Positions 9,092 to 19,434 of a DNA stretch of 39,275 nt are shown in pieces. The notes below the pieces were generated by a model. The model did not search any database. It had not been told where the DNA came from and worked only from the letters and a program-made list of their open reading frames with translations. The stretch spans positions 40,137-79,411 of the forward strand of contig JAQFVI010000407.1 in the NCBI GenBank assembly GCA_029439495.1, read 5' to 3'. Position 1 is the first letter of the stretch. Every line of letters begins with the position of its first letter. Source of the stretch: Caballeronia sp. BR6202001590007 (GTDB lineage: Bacteria > Pseudomonadota > Gammaproteobacteria > Burkholderiales > Burkholderiaceae). A program made the translations under genes and the position numbers.

Positions 9092-9950
9092 ATGGTCACT
9101 GAAACATCTTCATCGGAATCCCTCGCCGTCGCCGAACGCGTGCGCGAGCTCATAGCCGTCATGGGATCGGCAAGCGTCAGCAGACCGCCGAGTTGTGCCG
9201 TATCCTCGATCTGAGTTTTTCGCAGGGCCATCGCAAGCTGCGCGGCAACAGCCCGTGGACGCTCGCGCAGATCCGCCGCGTCGCGGACGCCTCCGACGAG
9301 CCCGCGCTCAAGCTGTTCGACACCATCAACAGTGCCGACGAAACCGAAAGCATTGCGCACGACGCCGTGCTCAAGCTCGGCAACGTCGAGATTCCCCGCA
9401 TGGCATGGATCGGCACCGCGCTCGAAGCAGGCAGCCGCCCCGACTTCATTGCGCAGAAGCTTAATACGCGCTGGATCGTCAGCAAGCACGAAGGCGTGCT
9501 GCTGTGCTGCTCTACGAAGCGTGCGACGTCCACAAGATCGAGATCCTGCCGCGCCGCGCGGATATCGAAAAGCCAGTCATCGCGGTCGTCGACGACAATC
9601 ACGCGTCCGCCGACAATCTGCACGACTACCTCGACGCCACCGGCTTCACCGCGATGGCATTCTACAATCTCGACACTTTTCTGGAAGCGCTTCAAAGCCA
9701 GGTCTTCGATGCCGTCGTGATCGACCGGCTGTTCGGTACGCATACGTCGGCGGGCGCGATTCGCGCGGTCCGCGAATCCGACAATCCGGACGCGCCCGTT
9801 TTCGTGCTGACCAGCGAACTGACGACCGGCAAGGCCAGCGAGTCGGAAATCAGCCAGATCATCCGCGACTACAACGTCACCTGTTTCGAGAAGCCCGCGC
9901 GGCTCGGCATTCTCGTCGCCGATTTCTCCAAGCGCCTGCTGCGCAGCTAG
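9092..9950 (+). pseudogene. BetR-domain transcription factor with C-terminal receiver domain, frameshifted
   Basis: The N-terminal region (VAERVRELIAVMG, then QTAELCRILDLSFSQGHRKL and SPWTLAQIRRVAD) matches the BetR helix-turn-helix domain. The C-terminal part is a CheY-like receiver: IAVVDDNHAS (acidic pocket), VVIDRLFG (phosphoacceptor Asp), VFVLTSELTT, and Lys in CFEKPARL. A DNA-binding domain preceding the receiver is the reverse of most response regulators. Two frame changes, near 9165 and 9505, split it into three pieces. The start at 9092 gives MVTETSSSESLAVAERVREL. It converges on the hybrid kinase gene; the two stop codons share the palindrome CTAG at 9947-9950. The pair probably formed one signalling system. 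Confidence 0.8.
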
Positions 9951-11617
9951 GCCGTGCGCTGGCGCGCCGTCACCGCGCGGTGCACGGCGCCCTTCAGGAC
10001 TTTGTAGCGCACCGGCTTCAGCAGATAGTCGAAGAACAACACGGCCGTGCTCGGATCCACCAGTTCGGGCGCATACGCGCTCACCGCGATGATCGGCACG
10101 CTCGCGCCCGGCGCGATGCGCGCGCGATATTCGTTTGCGAAGGAATAGCCGTCCTTGCCCAGCATAGCAGGTCCACGAGTATCACGTCGGCGTCGTTGGC
10201 GCGCAGCCAGGCGAGCGCGCTGTCGACGTCGGGCATCGCGACGCTCGTGTAGCCCAGGTGCGTGAGCATCTCCGTCAGCGATTCGCGGATCGATTCGTGA
10301 TCGTCGATCACTAGCACGCGCGACTTGCGCAGCACCGTCGCGGCGGCTTCTTCGTCGGCAGGCTCACGCGAAAGGTCGTGCCCCAGCCGACTTCGCTCGA
10401 TACGTCGATGGTGCCGCCGAGCAGTTCGACGAGCCCGCGCACCACCGCGAGCCCGATGCCCGCGCCCTCGACGTGCCGCGTGCTCGACGAATCCAGTTGC
10501 GTGAATTCCCGGAAGATCAACGGCAATTGTTCGCACGCGATGCCCGGCCCGGTGTCCGTTACCGAGATGTCGAGCCGCTGTTCCGTGCGCGCAAAATAGA
10601 CTTCGATGTGCCCAGCATCGGTGTACTTGATCGCGTTGGTGACGAGATTGGTGACGATCTGCCGCACCCGGTGCGGATCGGATTCGATCGCGCCGCGCTC
10701 GCCGACGAACGCGCCGGATAGCGCAAGACCCTTGGTATGAGCGGCGGGCGTGTTCGCATCGACGATGAATTCGAGCAACTGCGCGGCATCGAAGATCGAT
10801 AGGCGCGGTTCGAGCTTGCTCGCGCCCAGACACGCGTAGTCGGTGAGATCGCGCATCTGCGCTTCGAGATGGCGCGCGCCGGCCTCCAGCCGCTCGATGA
10901 TCTTGCGATCGCCTCTGGGCCCGCAGGTTCAGGCTCAGCAACTCGACCGACGAGACGATCGCATGCAGCGGCGTGCGCAGTTTGTGACTGATCATGCCGA
11001 GGAAGGTGTCTTTCGCGACGCCCGCCTCGCGCGCCGCGCGTTGTTGCTCGATCAGGGGCGAGCGGCGGTAGCCGTTGAGCAGCACCGTCGCGGCGGCTGA
11101 CAGCAGCCCGAGCAGGATGCCGCCGTAGATCAGATAGCGGTGTTTCGCCTCGAAGTCGCGCACGACGGCTTCGCGCTCGTCGACGTCCATCAGCCGCCGT
11201 CCGCTCGACAATTCGGCGACGACGGGCGCGTTCTGCCGCATCGTGCCGATCACCCGCAGCGTGCGCTGACGCTCGGCGTTCAGGCCAGCGATGTCGGGCG
11301 CGATCGCGTCGAGCGCGTTACGCAGTTGCCGCACGATTTCCTGCTGGCGGCTGCGCAGCGCTTCGTGGCCTTCGGATGCGCCGCCCGACTCCGCGACCTG
11401 TTCGAGACGCGCGCGCAGCAGTCGGTAGCGCTCGTGCACGGCATCGGCGTCCTCGTGTCGATGCCCGCGCGATACGCGCGATACGCGCGATACATCAGCA
11501 CCTGGCTTTCGAAGCGCTCATAGGCAATCTGAAACTAAACTGTGCGGCATCCCAGTACAGCCCGTCGTAGGGCCCGACGTAGCCCGTGGTCTCGCGCGCG
11601 AGCAGGCCGCATGTAGC
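9947..11617 (-). pseudogene. Hybrid sensor histidine kinase with receiver domain, multiply frameshifted, N-terminus lost
   Basis: This was a membrane hybrid kinase. From the 5' side it shows a remnant periplasmic/sensor region (GYVGPYDGLYWDAAQ), a membrane helix (YLIYGGILLGLLSAAATVLL), an H-box (MISHKLRTPLHAI), an N-box (NLVTNAIKYTD), G-boxes (DTGPGIA, GAGIGLAVV) and a receiver (VLVIDDHESIRESL, VILVDLL, YLLKPVRY). The H-box has Lys after the His where Glu is conserved, which should impair phosphotransfer. Frame changes occur near 11445, 10915, 10345 and 10165. The first membrane segment is missing: at about 11610 the coding sequence runs straight into the tail of the helicase gene, a deletion scar. 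A 9-base triplet repeat lies at 11467-11493. Confidence 0.88.
11467..11493. repeat. Three tandem copies of GCGCGATAC
   Basis: Three perfect 9-base copies lie in the kinase sensor region and encode YRAYRAYRA on the minus strand. The repeat is in frame, but the next codons are out of phase with the rest of the gene. Confidence 0.9.
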
Positions 11618-13244
11618 CGACCGCGTCAAGCATGCGCGCCGCGCGCTCGGAGGCGACCACGATCAGCTTCATCGTCGCGCGGGTCGCACCGACGAAGATC
11701 TTGCGCGCGTCCTGATCGTCGAGCGTGTCGAAATCGACTTCGGTCAGCACCACGCACGGCGCCGATTGCCCCTTGAAGCGGTAGATCGATTCGAGCAGGA
11801 CATCGCCTTCGCGATACTCCGGATTGCCGAACAGATCGCAAGCGCCCGTGAACGCCCGCAGCCGATGCGGCCTGAGCTGATCGACGCCCGTGAGCGCCGA
11901 GCCTTCGCGCCCGCGATATGACAGCGCCGCGATGTCCTGCTTGCGAAAGCCGAGCGACAACGCGTGCGTGATCGCGCGCTTGGTGGCTTCGACCACTTCG
12001 TCGGGACGGCCGTCTTCGTAGGTGGAAATGCTCACGTCCGAGCCGTCGAACGGACTGCCCGCATCGAGCCGCACGTCGCGCCCGACGATCTTGCGAATGA
12101 AGCCGAGCAGATCGCGCGGGCTGCGGTAATTGGTCGTTTCGCGCAGGATCGTCCAGCCCGGCAGCGGCATGGGCTCGCGCAGATACAGATTCTGCATCGG
12201 ATCTTCGAGCCACCACCACGCGCCCTCGGGGTTCAGCAGGCGTTCGAGCGCGTCGACCCACGCGGTCTGGAAATCCTGGCCTTCGTCGACGATCAGCACG
12301 TCGGTCTTCCAGCGCTCCGGCACCGGCACGGCGGCGAAGCGCTCTTCCAGTGTCTGAAACACATCCGGCTGGCTGAAGTCGGGCGGACTGCCGGCATCGC
12401 GCGCGACGACCGCGCTCAACTAATGGTAGTTCGCGATCTTCGCCTCCTTCGGCGCGATCGCGCGGATGTGATCCGCGAGCGGCCGGTTGAAGCACACGTA
12501 GAGCACGCTCTTGCCGGCGGCGATGTCATCGCGCATCACGCGCACGGCGAGCTGCGTCTTGCCCGCGCCCGCCGTTGCGATCACGCGCAACCGGAACGGT
12601 TCGAATTCGAGCCGGCGCGCCCAGGTCGCGAGTCCGCCGGACAGGCGCGTGACGAGCGTGTTGGCCGCGCCGACGAGCGCGTTGGTGTCGGGCGTCAGCG
12701 AGAGTTCGTCGGCGAGAAAATGATGGATGCGGTTCGCGGCCTCGAAGTGCGGCTCGTCGGGCGGCAGGATCTCCAGCACGACCTTCGGCAACTGCGCCTT
12801 GCGGCTCGCATCGACGATGCGCCCCGCCGGCACGCCCGCGATGGCCGCATCTTTGACGATGTAATCCGGGCAATACAGCAGTTCCTCGATGCGATAGGTG
12901 CCCGCGCCGAACACCGCCGTGAATTGCCGATGCAGGTGCATGCGCGCGAGCTGAATCGCGACATTGCGTTCCTTTTGCAGATACACTTTGACGAGACCCG
13001 CGCTCGTTTCGTGCAGGAAGCCCGCCTTCATCTCGATTATCAGCACGCGCCCGGACGGCGCGACCACGACGAAATCCGCTTCGCCGAGTACGGAAAAGCC
13101 TTCGTTGATCCGCGTCCAGTGGACGCCGTGATAGACGGTGTAGTCGTCGGGCAGCTTTTCCAGCAGCGCGAGGGTTTCGAGTTCGCGCGCGGCGGCGCCG
13201 GTTGCTTCGAGGTTCTTCCAGTCGTCGGGAACGATGCGAGCCAT
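11610..13244 (-). pseudogene. NERD-domain UvrD/Rep-like helicase with amber stop
   Basis: The protein begins at the ATG at 13244 (MARIVPDDWKNLEATG). It has an N-terminal nuclease-related NERD region (GEADFVVVAPSGRVLIIEMKAG), a Walker A motif (ATAGAGKTQLA), helicase motif Ia-like sequence (VLYVCFNRPLADHIR), Walker B (VLIVDEGQDFQ), a YRSPRDL motif, and a C-terminal helicase block (YRFKGQSAPCVVLTEVD, FVGATRATMKLIVVAS). The frame is continuous except for TAG at 12420-12422 within ANYH-stop-LSAVVA; a CAG to TAG change explains it. The N-terminal product would keep the NERD region and Walker A only. At the 3' end the frame enters the truncated kinase gene, so a few C-terminal residues may be lost. 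Such proteins act on DNA; a role in defence or repair is not shown here. Confidence 0.85.
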
Positions 13245-13316
13245 GCGTGGCCTTTGTGCTGAAGTGGATGGTGCGTGCGCGCTCATTGTACGCAACGCGC
13301 GCGTCCGGCCGGGCGG

Positions 13317-13920
13317 CTAGCTCGCGTAGTCGTATTATTGGCCGCCCGCGTTCGAGCGCGCGCCGATAAGCCAGCTGCGCGTGGATGCGGCAGTTCGCCC
13401 GCGCCCGCGCGCTGCGTGCCGGTTTCGAGCGGGAAGCTCATCTGCACGTCGGCGGCGGTGAAGTTTTGCCCGACGAAGTACGGCGACTTCGCCAGTTCGC
13501 TCTCGATATAGCTGAAATGCAGCTTGAGCTGCGGATCGATGAAGCTCGCCTGCAGGCCTTCACCGATGCGCCGCGCGATCGGCCTGACGAAGAACGGCAT
13601 CTTCGCGAGGCCGAGGCGGATCGCGATCAGCTTGAGCAACAGCGGCGACATCGCGGAGCCTTCGGCGTAGTGCATCCAATAGTCGTAGGTCGTAGCGCAC
13701 GCGCACGGGCGAGAAGCGTTGCGCACCATAGCGTTCGACCAGATATTCGAGGATCGCGCCCGACTCGGCGAGCACGAGTTCGCCGTCGGTAATCACCGGC
13801 GACTTGCCGAGCGGATGGATCGCGCTGATAGCGCTTGATGTCGTACTCGACGCCGAGTTCTTCGAGCATCCACAGCACGCGCTGCGAATGGCTATTGTTG
13901 AGATGGTGGACGGTGAGCAT
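13317..13920 (-). pseudogene. Glutathione S-transferase, frameshifted
   Basis: The thioredoxin-like N-terminal domain (MLTVHHLNNSHSQRVLWMLEELGVEY, LGKSPVITDGELVLAESGAILEYL) and the helical C-terminal domain (YWMHYAEGSAMSPLLL, YFVGQNFTAADVQMSFPLE) are typical of bacterial glutathione S-transferases, which conjugate glutathione to electrophiles in the cytoplasm. Frame changes are needed near 13835, 13695 and 13400. The tail reads GGQ-stop-YDYAS before the original TAG at 13317-13319, so an extra TAA is also present. The start at 13920 places the Ser of NNSHSQR in the catalytic position. Confidence 0.88.
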
Positions 13921-14068
13921 GGATGACGTGGAGAAGGACACGAAACGAGGCAGGCAAATACGCATGACATCCGACAGGAAGGCATGCCTTTTGCATCCGC
14001 AACACGCGGCCTTTCAGGCAGGCCGCATCGCGATTACGTCACTACAACAAAACGCTAGGGAGAATTCA

Positions 14069-14236
14069 ATGACGCTGATCATCTATCTCGTGGGCTGGCT
14101 GATCTTCATCGACGGCGTGTCGTGGGCGCTGGTCGCCATGCACGTTTCGCAGCACACCATCGCCATCGCGGTCATCGCGTGCCTCCGTCGTGGCCTGCGC
14201 CGTCAGGTCACGACGGAGGCACTGAGCGCATCCTGA
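14069..14236 (+). CDS. Small membrane protein, possibly altered C-terminus
   Basis: A good ribosome site (AGGGAGAATTCA) precedes ATG at 14069. The product of 55 residues begins MTLIIYLVGWLIFIDGVSWALVAMHV and has two hydrophobic stretches, suggesting a small inner-membrane protein. After AIAVIA the sequence becomes basic and unlike a membrane protein (CLRRGLRRQVTTEALSAS), so a frameshift near 14180 may have replaced the end. Its 3' end overlaps the last 34 bases of the opposing CheY-like gene. Function is unknown. Confidence 0.5.
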   Translation: MTLIIYLVGWLIFIDGVSWALVAMHVSQHTIAIAVIACLRRGLRRQVTTEALSAS

Positions 14237-14613
14237 AGCAGAGCCACCAGTTCGTCCGGATGCGCGGGCTTAGTCATGAAGTGCTGAAACCCTTCGCCGA
14301 TACTTCGTAATCGATACTCGTCGCCATCGTGCCCGGTCAGCGCGATCGCCACGGAAGGCGGGAGATTTCCGCGTATTTCGTGATCGCGCAAACGTTGAAT
14401 CAGATAGAATCCGTCCATGCCGGGTAGGTCGAGATCGCAGATCACCGCATCGGGAAGGTGCGAGATCGCCGCTTCCGCGCCGTCTTCTGCGTCGGCCATG
14501 GCCACCACTTCGGCGCCTTCCTCTTCCAACAACGTCTGCAGCGATGCCCTGCTTTCGGGATCGTCTTCGATGAGTACGATCCGCGCATGCCCCAGTCTTG
14601 CCACTTCGTTCAT
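14203..14613 (-). CDS. Single-domain CheY-like response regulator
   Basis: This intact receiver domain starts at ATG 14613 (MNEVARLGHARIVLIEDDPES). Acidic pocket residues are in IEDDPES, the phosphoacceptor Asp is in AVICDLDLPGMDGF, a Thr follows in VAIALTGHDG, and the conserved Lys is in HFMTKPAHPDEL. With no output domain, it would act through protein contacts or as a phosphorelay intermediate. The 136-residue length fits. It stands between several broken kinase and regulator genes, so its partner kinase may be elsewhere or already lost. Tail-to-tail overlap with the small membrane gene is 34 bases. Confidence 0.88.
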   Translation of the reverse strand: MNEVARLGHARIVLIEDDPESRASLQTLLEEEGAEVVAMADAEDGAEAAISHLPDAVICDLDLPGMDGFYLIQRLRDHEIRGNLPPSVAIALTGHDGDEYRLRSIGEGFQHFMTKPAHPDELVALLQDALSASVVT

Positions 14614-14971
14614 GATGTTTTTCGACTGCCAAAAACGGAATTCTCGCGCAACGGTCTCCACGGTTCGCCGCTTCCTCCTTTCGCGCCAACGGCTTGAGTT
14701 GACACGAAATCACGGCCAAAATTCCGAGCGCACCGTGTTTTGAGTCCCGCGCGTGCGCCGGTGCGAAACGTCGCGCGGTTTGCGTACCGAACCAGTGCAG
14801 CAAAAGTTGCCCGGAGACGGCATGGTTTTCAGAGCAAAATCCGGACCGATCTGCGTGCAAGGCGCCGGAATGCCGGTCGGAAGCACTTCGGCGAGGACGA
14901 AACGACTGCTTCGCCAATCCCGATGCGTACGAACGTGTAATTTCTGGACAGGCCGCGCCCTCTTTTCCCGT
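14614..14971. other. Intergenic region between the CheY-like and AraC genes
   Basis: No gene supported on either strand. It should contain the minus-strand promoter of the CheY-like gene. No clear motif was recognised. Confidence 0.45.
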
Positions 14972-15844
14972 CAGACTTTTTCCGCCTGCGATGAATCGGG
15001 GCGCAACGGGCTTTGCAACAAGGCACGGTATTCGGTCGGCGTGATGCCGACGGTCGCCTTGAACTGTCGCGTGAACGCGCTGTGATCGGTGTAGCCGCAC
15101 AGCGCCGCGACGTCGGTGACGCGTTCGTTCGTGATGAGCAGCGAGGTCGCGGCATCAAGCCGCGCGTCTTGAGCAACACCTGACGCGGCGTCAGATGGAA
15201 GACCTTGTGGAAATAGCGCTCCAGTTGCGCGATGGACATGTTCGCCATCCGCGCGAGTTCGCGCATGTTGAGCGGCTGCACGAAGTTTTCCTGGATATGC
15301 TGCACGACGCCGCCAGCCGGCTGTAGGCGGGATGCGTGCCCTCGGCCGCCTGCAGATCGCGCGAAAATGCCCGCCAACCCGACGATCTCGCCCTGCGCAT
15401 CGCGCAGCGGCAGCTTGCAGGTCATGCTCCAGCCGGGCTCGCGGCCGGGAGGGATACAGATGCAGTTCGAGCTGATCGATGTTGATGCTTCTGCGCGACG
15501 ACCGCCTGATCCTGCGCCGTATAGATGCGCCCGAAGCGGCTCGGCAAGACCTGTTCCGCGGTCTTGCCGAGCAGCCGGGTCTTGTCGTCCTTGTATCCGC
15601 AGCGGCAGGCGAGCGTGCGGTTGACCATTGCGTAGCGCGCGTCGCGGTCTTTCACGAAGAACACGATGTCGGGCATCGCGTCGAACACCGGTTCCAGCAG
15701 CATGAAGTGCGCGAGCATGTCGCGAAGCGGCGCGGCATGCTCCGTGGCGGCGCGCGCGACGGCATGCCCGATGCCGTCGTCGCGGGTCTTCGTGCGTGCG
15801 GCGCGGGTGGATCGGCCGGTCGGGTCCGTCGTGCCGGATGTCAT
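14972..15844 (-). pseudogene. AraC-family regulator with PAS-type sensor domain, frameshifted
   Basis: The N-terminal half reads as a PAS-like domain: LEPVFDAMPDIVFFVKDRDARYAMVN, then GKTAEQVLPSRFGRIY, and WSMTCKLPLRDAQGEIVGLAGI. The C-terminal half has two AraC helix-turn-helix motifs: MSIAQLERYFHKVFHLTPRQ and VTDVAALCGYTDHSAFTRQFK, followed by GITPTEYRALL and a TGA at 14972-14974. The start at 15844 gives MTSGTTDPTG. Frame changes near 15480, 15330 and 15170 split the protein. It lies next to an OmpR-type regulator on the same strand, but no target operon is evident. Confidence 0.85.
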
Positions 15845-16010
15845 GCGTGTGCATTCGGGTCGTGGCGAAGGTGCGCGGCCGGGAATCGGCGGGCGCGATG
15901 GCATCGCATCATTAAGAGTGCATACACGCGTGAACCGTCGTTCACCGGCGTCCGAAAACGAACATGCCGTCTTGCGACGGCATGTCGGGTGCAACTGTGT
16001 GGATCGCGCG

Positions 16011-16779
16011 TCAAGCGGCGGCTTCGGCGTCGGGCACCGCATCGCCGGCTTCGAGCGATGCGGCGCCTTCCTCGGTGCCGTCGGTCTGATTGTAGAGATG
16101 AAGCAGCCGGTAGCCGCTCTTGTACACCGGTTGCAGGCGGAAGTGATTGACCGGCTCGATCTCCAGCGCGAGCCGCAAACGCGACATATGGCTGTCGATG
16201 GTGCGCGTGGTTTCGCGGAACTCGCGGCCCCAGACCATCGCGAAGATGTGATCGCGCGACAGCACGCGGCCGATGTTGGAGAAGAACAATTGGGCGAGCC
16301 GGAACTGCGTGCCGCTCTCAATTGCACCGGCTTGCCGCGCACGGTGACGGTCTGCTGACGGGAATCGAACCGGTAAGGTTCGACTTCGAGGAAGGCCTGA
16401 GCGTGCGCCGGATATGCGCGCCGCAGCAGCGCCTCGATGCGCGCGCCGAATTCGCCCGGCCGCAGCGGATAGACGACGTAGTCATCAGCGCCGGCCGTCA
16501 GCAAGCACACGATATGATGTTGTGCTCGGCGTTGTCGGGCGTGGCGAACAGCACCGGCACGCGTTCGCCTAAGCTCGCACGCACGGATTTGAGCAGATCG
16601 AGGCCGCACAGGCCGGTAGAATTCCAGTCAAGCACGAGAAGATCGACCGTGGAGCGCCACAGGGCCTTGGACAGCAACAAGCCGTCGCCGTAGGTCACGC
16701 AGGTATGGCCCAGCCGCTTGAAGATATCGGAGATGAGATTTCGGTAGCTGAGGTCGTTTTGCAGTACGGCGACGCGCAT
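16011..16779 (-). pseudogene. OmpR/PhoB-type response regulator, frameshifted
   Basis: The receiver domain is seen in MRVAVLQNDLSYRNLISDIF with the probable phosphoacceptor Asp in LLVLDWNSTGLCGLDLL, followed by VPVLFATPD. A winged-helix output domain follows (GRVLSRDHIFAMVWGREF, TRTIDSHMSRLRLALE, PVYKSGYRLL). Frame changes near 16505 and 16320 break the protein inside the receiver and at the start of the output domain. The start at 16779 is the first codon of the conserved receiver. No cognate kinase is adjacent. Confidence 0.85.
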
Positions 16780-17318
16780 AGTCAGGCCTGATGAGTCTAG
16801 AGATACGCGATGCCCACGGTCAGCGGGCATCGCCGGGCGTCTCGTCGCGGGATGAAACGTTTAATACAGGCCCGCATTCTGGGGAGCGACTCGAGGCTTT
16901 CTCATCGGACTTGTCCGAATGTGTCAAGCTGTGACGCTTCATCTGCACAATCTCGCTGCCCGCAGTCCGTTACATCGCCGCAACCCTTGCGCGGATCACG
17001 CGATTTTTGTCCTATTTCGTCTAACGATCCGGTAACATGCCGCCTTTGGCTCAAAGCATTCCCGCTTCCGTCGTTTTTACCGAAACGCCGTGAAGACCGT
17101 TGCGAACACGGCTGTCCGTCGTCCTCCGCAACGCGGTTGACGGGCGCCGACATCGAATCCGCGTCCGAGTCGTTTCCGCCTCGCGCTCACCCGGCGCGGC
17201 TCTTTCTCCGCAGGGCAAGACCTGAGCATCACTGGCCGACCGGCGCTCGTCCCGACGGCCTATCCGCTTTTTTCGCCGTGCGTCGCGCACGGCGTCTCAC
17301 TTACGGATTTCTTTTTCG
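16780..17318. other. Region upstream of the siderophore receptor
   Basis: About 540 bases without a gene I can support. It presumably holds the promoter and perhaps the damaged signal-peptide codons of the receptor. I could not find a convincing Fur box. Confidence 0.4.
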
Positions 17319-19413
17319 ATGCAGGCCACACCACTGTCCGGCGGCGAACGCCCTGCCGGCCGTCAACGTCCGCGGCCAGGCCGACGCGCCCAACTTCCAA
17401 CCCGACGTCTCGAGCGTCGACGCAAAAGTCCCGACCGCGCTGCGCGACATTCCGCAGGCCGTCGTCGTGCCGAAGTCCGTCCTGCAATCGCAGGCCGTTA
17501 GTTCGTTCTCCGACGCGCTGCGCAACGTGCCGGGCGTGACCATCGGCGCGGCCGAAGGCGGCTAAATCGGCAACAACATCAACCTGCGCGGCTTTACGGC
17601 GCGTACGGACATCTACCTCGACGGCTTCCGCGATCGCGGCCAGTACTATCGCGATACCTTCAATCTCAAATCGATCGACGTGCTGTACGGCCCGTCGTCG
17701 CTCTACTTCGGACGCGGCTCGACGGGCGGCGTCATCAATCAGGTCAGCAAGCAGCCGAACCTGAAGCCGCGCGCGGATGTCTCGCTGCAGGCGGGCACGC
17801 ACGACCGCTATCGCTCGACGATCGACATCAACCAACCGCTGACCGATACCGCCGCGTTCCGCGTCAACGCCTTCGCACAGTTGTTCGGCTCAAATCGCGA
17901 CGAGATGCGCAGCAAGGACGCGGGCATCGCGCCCGAAGTGAAGTTCGGCATCGGCACGCCGACGCAGGTCACGCTGTCCGCGCTGATTCAGCACAACCGC
18001 GATCAGGTCGACTACGGCATTCCGCCGGTCAACGGCCATCTCGCGCCGGTCGATACGAAGACCTTCTACGGCTTCACCGACGACCGCCTGGTTCAGCGTG
18101 CAGACGCTCAACGCGCGTGTCGAGCATCGTTTCAACGACATGTTCACGCTGCGCAACCAGACGCAGTTCAACTACTACAGCACCGAGTCGCGCGAGACCA
18201 ATGCGGCGGCCGTGCTGACAGGCCCACTCGGCTCCTCGCCCGCGCTCGCGAACGGCAACTACACGACGCTACCGCTGTCGTCGCTATACGTGCGCCTGCA
18301 AGGCAAGGACCGCAACATCAACGATCACTCGGTCTACAACACGACCGATTTTCAGGCGAAGTTCGCGACCGGCTTCCTCAAGCACGACATGCTCGCGGGC
18401 GTCGACCTGAGCCACGAGACGTACAGCACCAGAGCTTCACCGCGACGACGCCGGGCCTGCCGTCCAACACGCTCGCGATCGTGCCGCTCGTCAATCCAGC
18501 TTACGTGCCGCGTCCGGCCAACGTCAACGAAGTCGCGACCAACCTCGCGGAGTCGAGCGCGAACGGCATCGGCCTCTACTTGAACGACACGATCTCCATC
18601 GGCGAGCACTGGAAGTAGATCGGCGGCGTGCGCTGGGATCGCTACGAAGCGTCGATCCACAATTCGATCAACGCGCCGGGCTATGCGACGCAGACCAACT
18701 ACTTCACGAGCGTACACACGGGCCTCGTATGGCAGCTGACCAAGGCACAGTTCTACTACGTGTCGTATGGCACCTCGTTCAATCCGTCGCTCGAAGCGCT
18801 GACGCTCACCAACGGTCAGCAGAACACGCCGCCCGAGCACAACAAGTCGTATGAGATCGGTTCGAAGTGGGACCTGCTCAACGGCGAGCTGTCGATCACG
18901 CAATCGCTCTTTAACATCGAGAAGACCAACGCGCGGACGCTCACCTCCACCAGCGACTACACGCTTGACGACGACGTGCGCGTGCGCGGCTATCAGCTGG
19001 GCATCGCCGGTCATGTGACGAAGCAGTTGCAGATGTTCGGCGGCTACACCTACATGAACGGCACCGTGCAGAAGGCCTTCGACGGCACCACGGGCAACAC
19101 GCTCGCGAACACGCCGCGCCACATGCTCACGCTGTGGACGACCTACGACTTCACGCCGACGTGGCAGATCGGCGGCGGGCCGTCGTATGTGTCGTCGCGC
19201 TATGCGGCGAACAACAACCTCGTCGAAGTGGGCGGCTACGTGCACTGGGACGCGATGGCCGCGTATCACCAGAAGAGCTACGATATCCAGCTCAATCTGC
19301 TGAACCTGACGGACAAGAAGTACTATGACGCCCTGATTCCGTCGGACGGCGGACACGCGGTGCCCGGCCTCGGCCACACATTCCTCGCGACTTTGAACTA
19401 CCGCTTCCCTTGA
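17319..19413 (+). pseudogene. TonB-dependent siderophore receptor (Fiu/PiuA-like), two premature stops and frameshifts
   Basis: This was an outer-membrane receptor for ferric siderophores. The plug domain is clear: ALPAVNVRGQA, TALRDIPQAVVVPKSVL, NINLRGFTARTDIYLDGFRD and VLYGPSSLYFGRGSTGGVIN. The barrel ends in the aromatic C-terminus LATLNYRF. TAA at 17563-17565 (GG-stop-IGNN) and TAG at 18616-18618 (HWK-stop-IGGVRWD) both look like Gln codons changed by C to T. Frame changes also lie near 18090 and 18430. The signal peptide is not intact in one frame, so the start is uncertain; 17319 is the nearest ATG. A 17-base duplication covers its end. A PiuC-type hydroxylase follows, the usual pairing for catecholate receptors of the Fiu/PiuA kind. 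Confidence 0.88.
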
Positions 19414-19426
19414 ACTACCGCTTCCA
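19393..19426. repeat. 17-base tandem duplication at the receptor end
   Basis: Two copies of TTGAACTACCGCTTCC plus one variable base (C, then A). The single-copy ancestor would end NYRFH-stop; the duplication now makes it end NYRFP-stop. Confidence 0.9.
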
Positions 19427-19434
19427 TTGATGCA

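Noticed and set aside
11467-11493. CRISPR-like or regulatory repeat
   Set aside because: Three adjacent 9-base copies without spacers, inside a coding remnant, are a simple slippage expansion.
11964-13262. A 432-codon open frame on the plus strand opposite the helicase
   Set aside because: Its product is rich in Arg, His and Ala without domains, as expected for the antisense of a high-GC gene. The minus strand encodes a clear NERD-helicase.
14740-14970. Short plus-strand frames between the CheY-like and AraC genes
   Set aside because: No motifs, poor starts and Arg-rich composition; they appear by chance in high-GC DNA.
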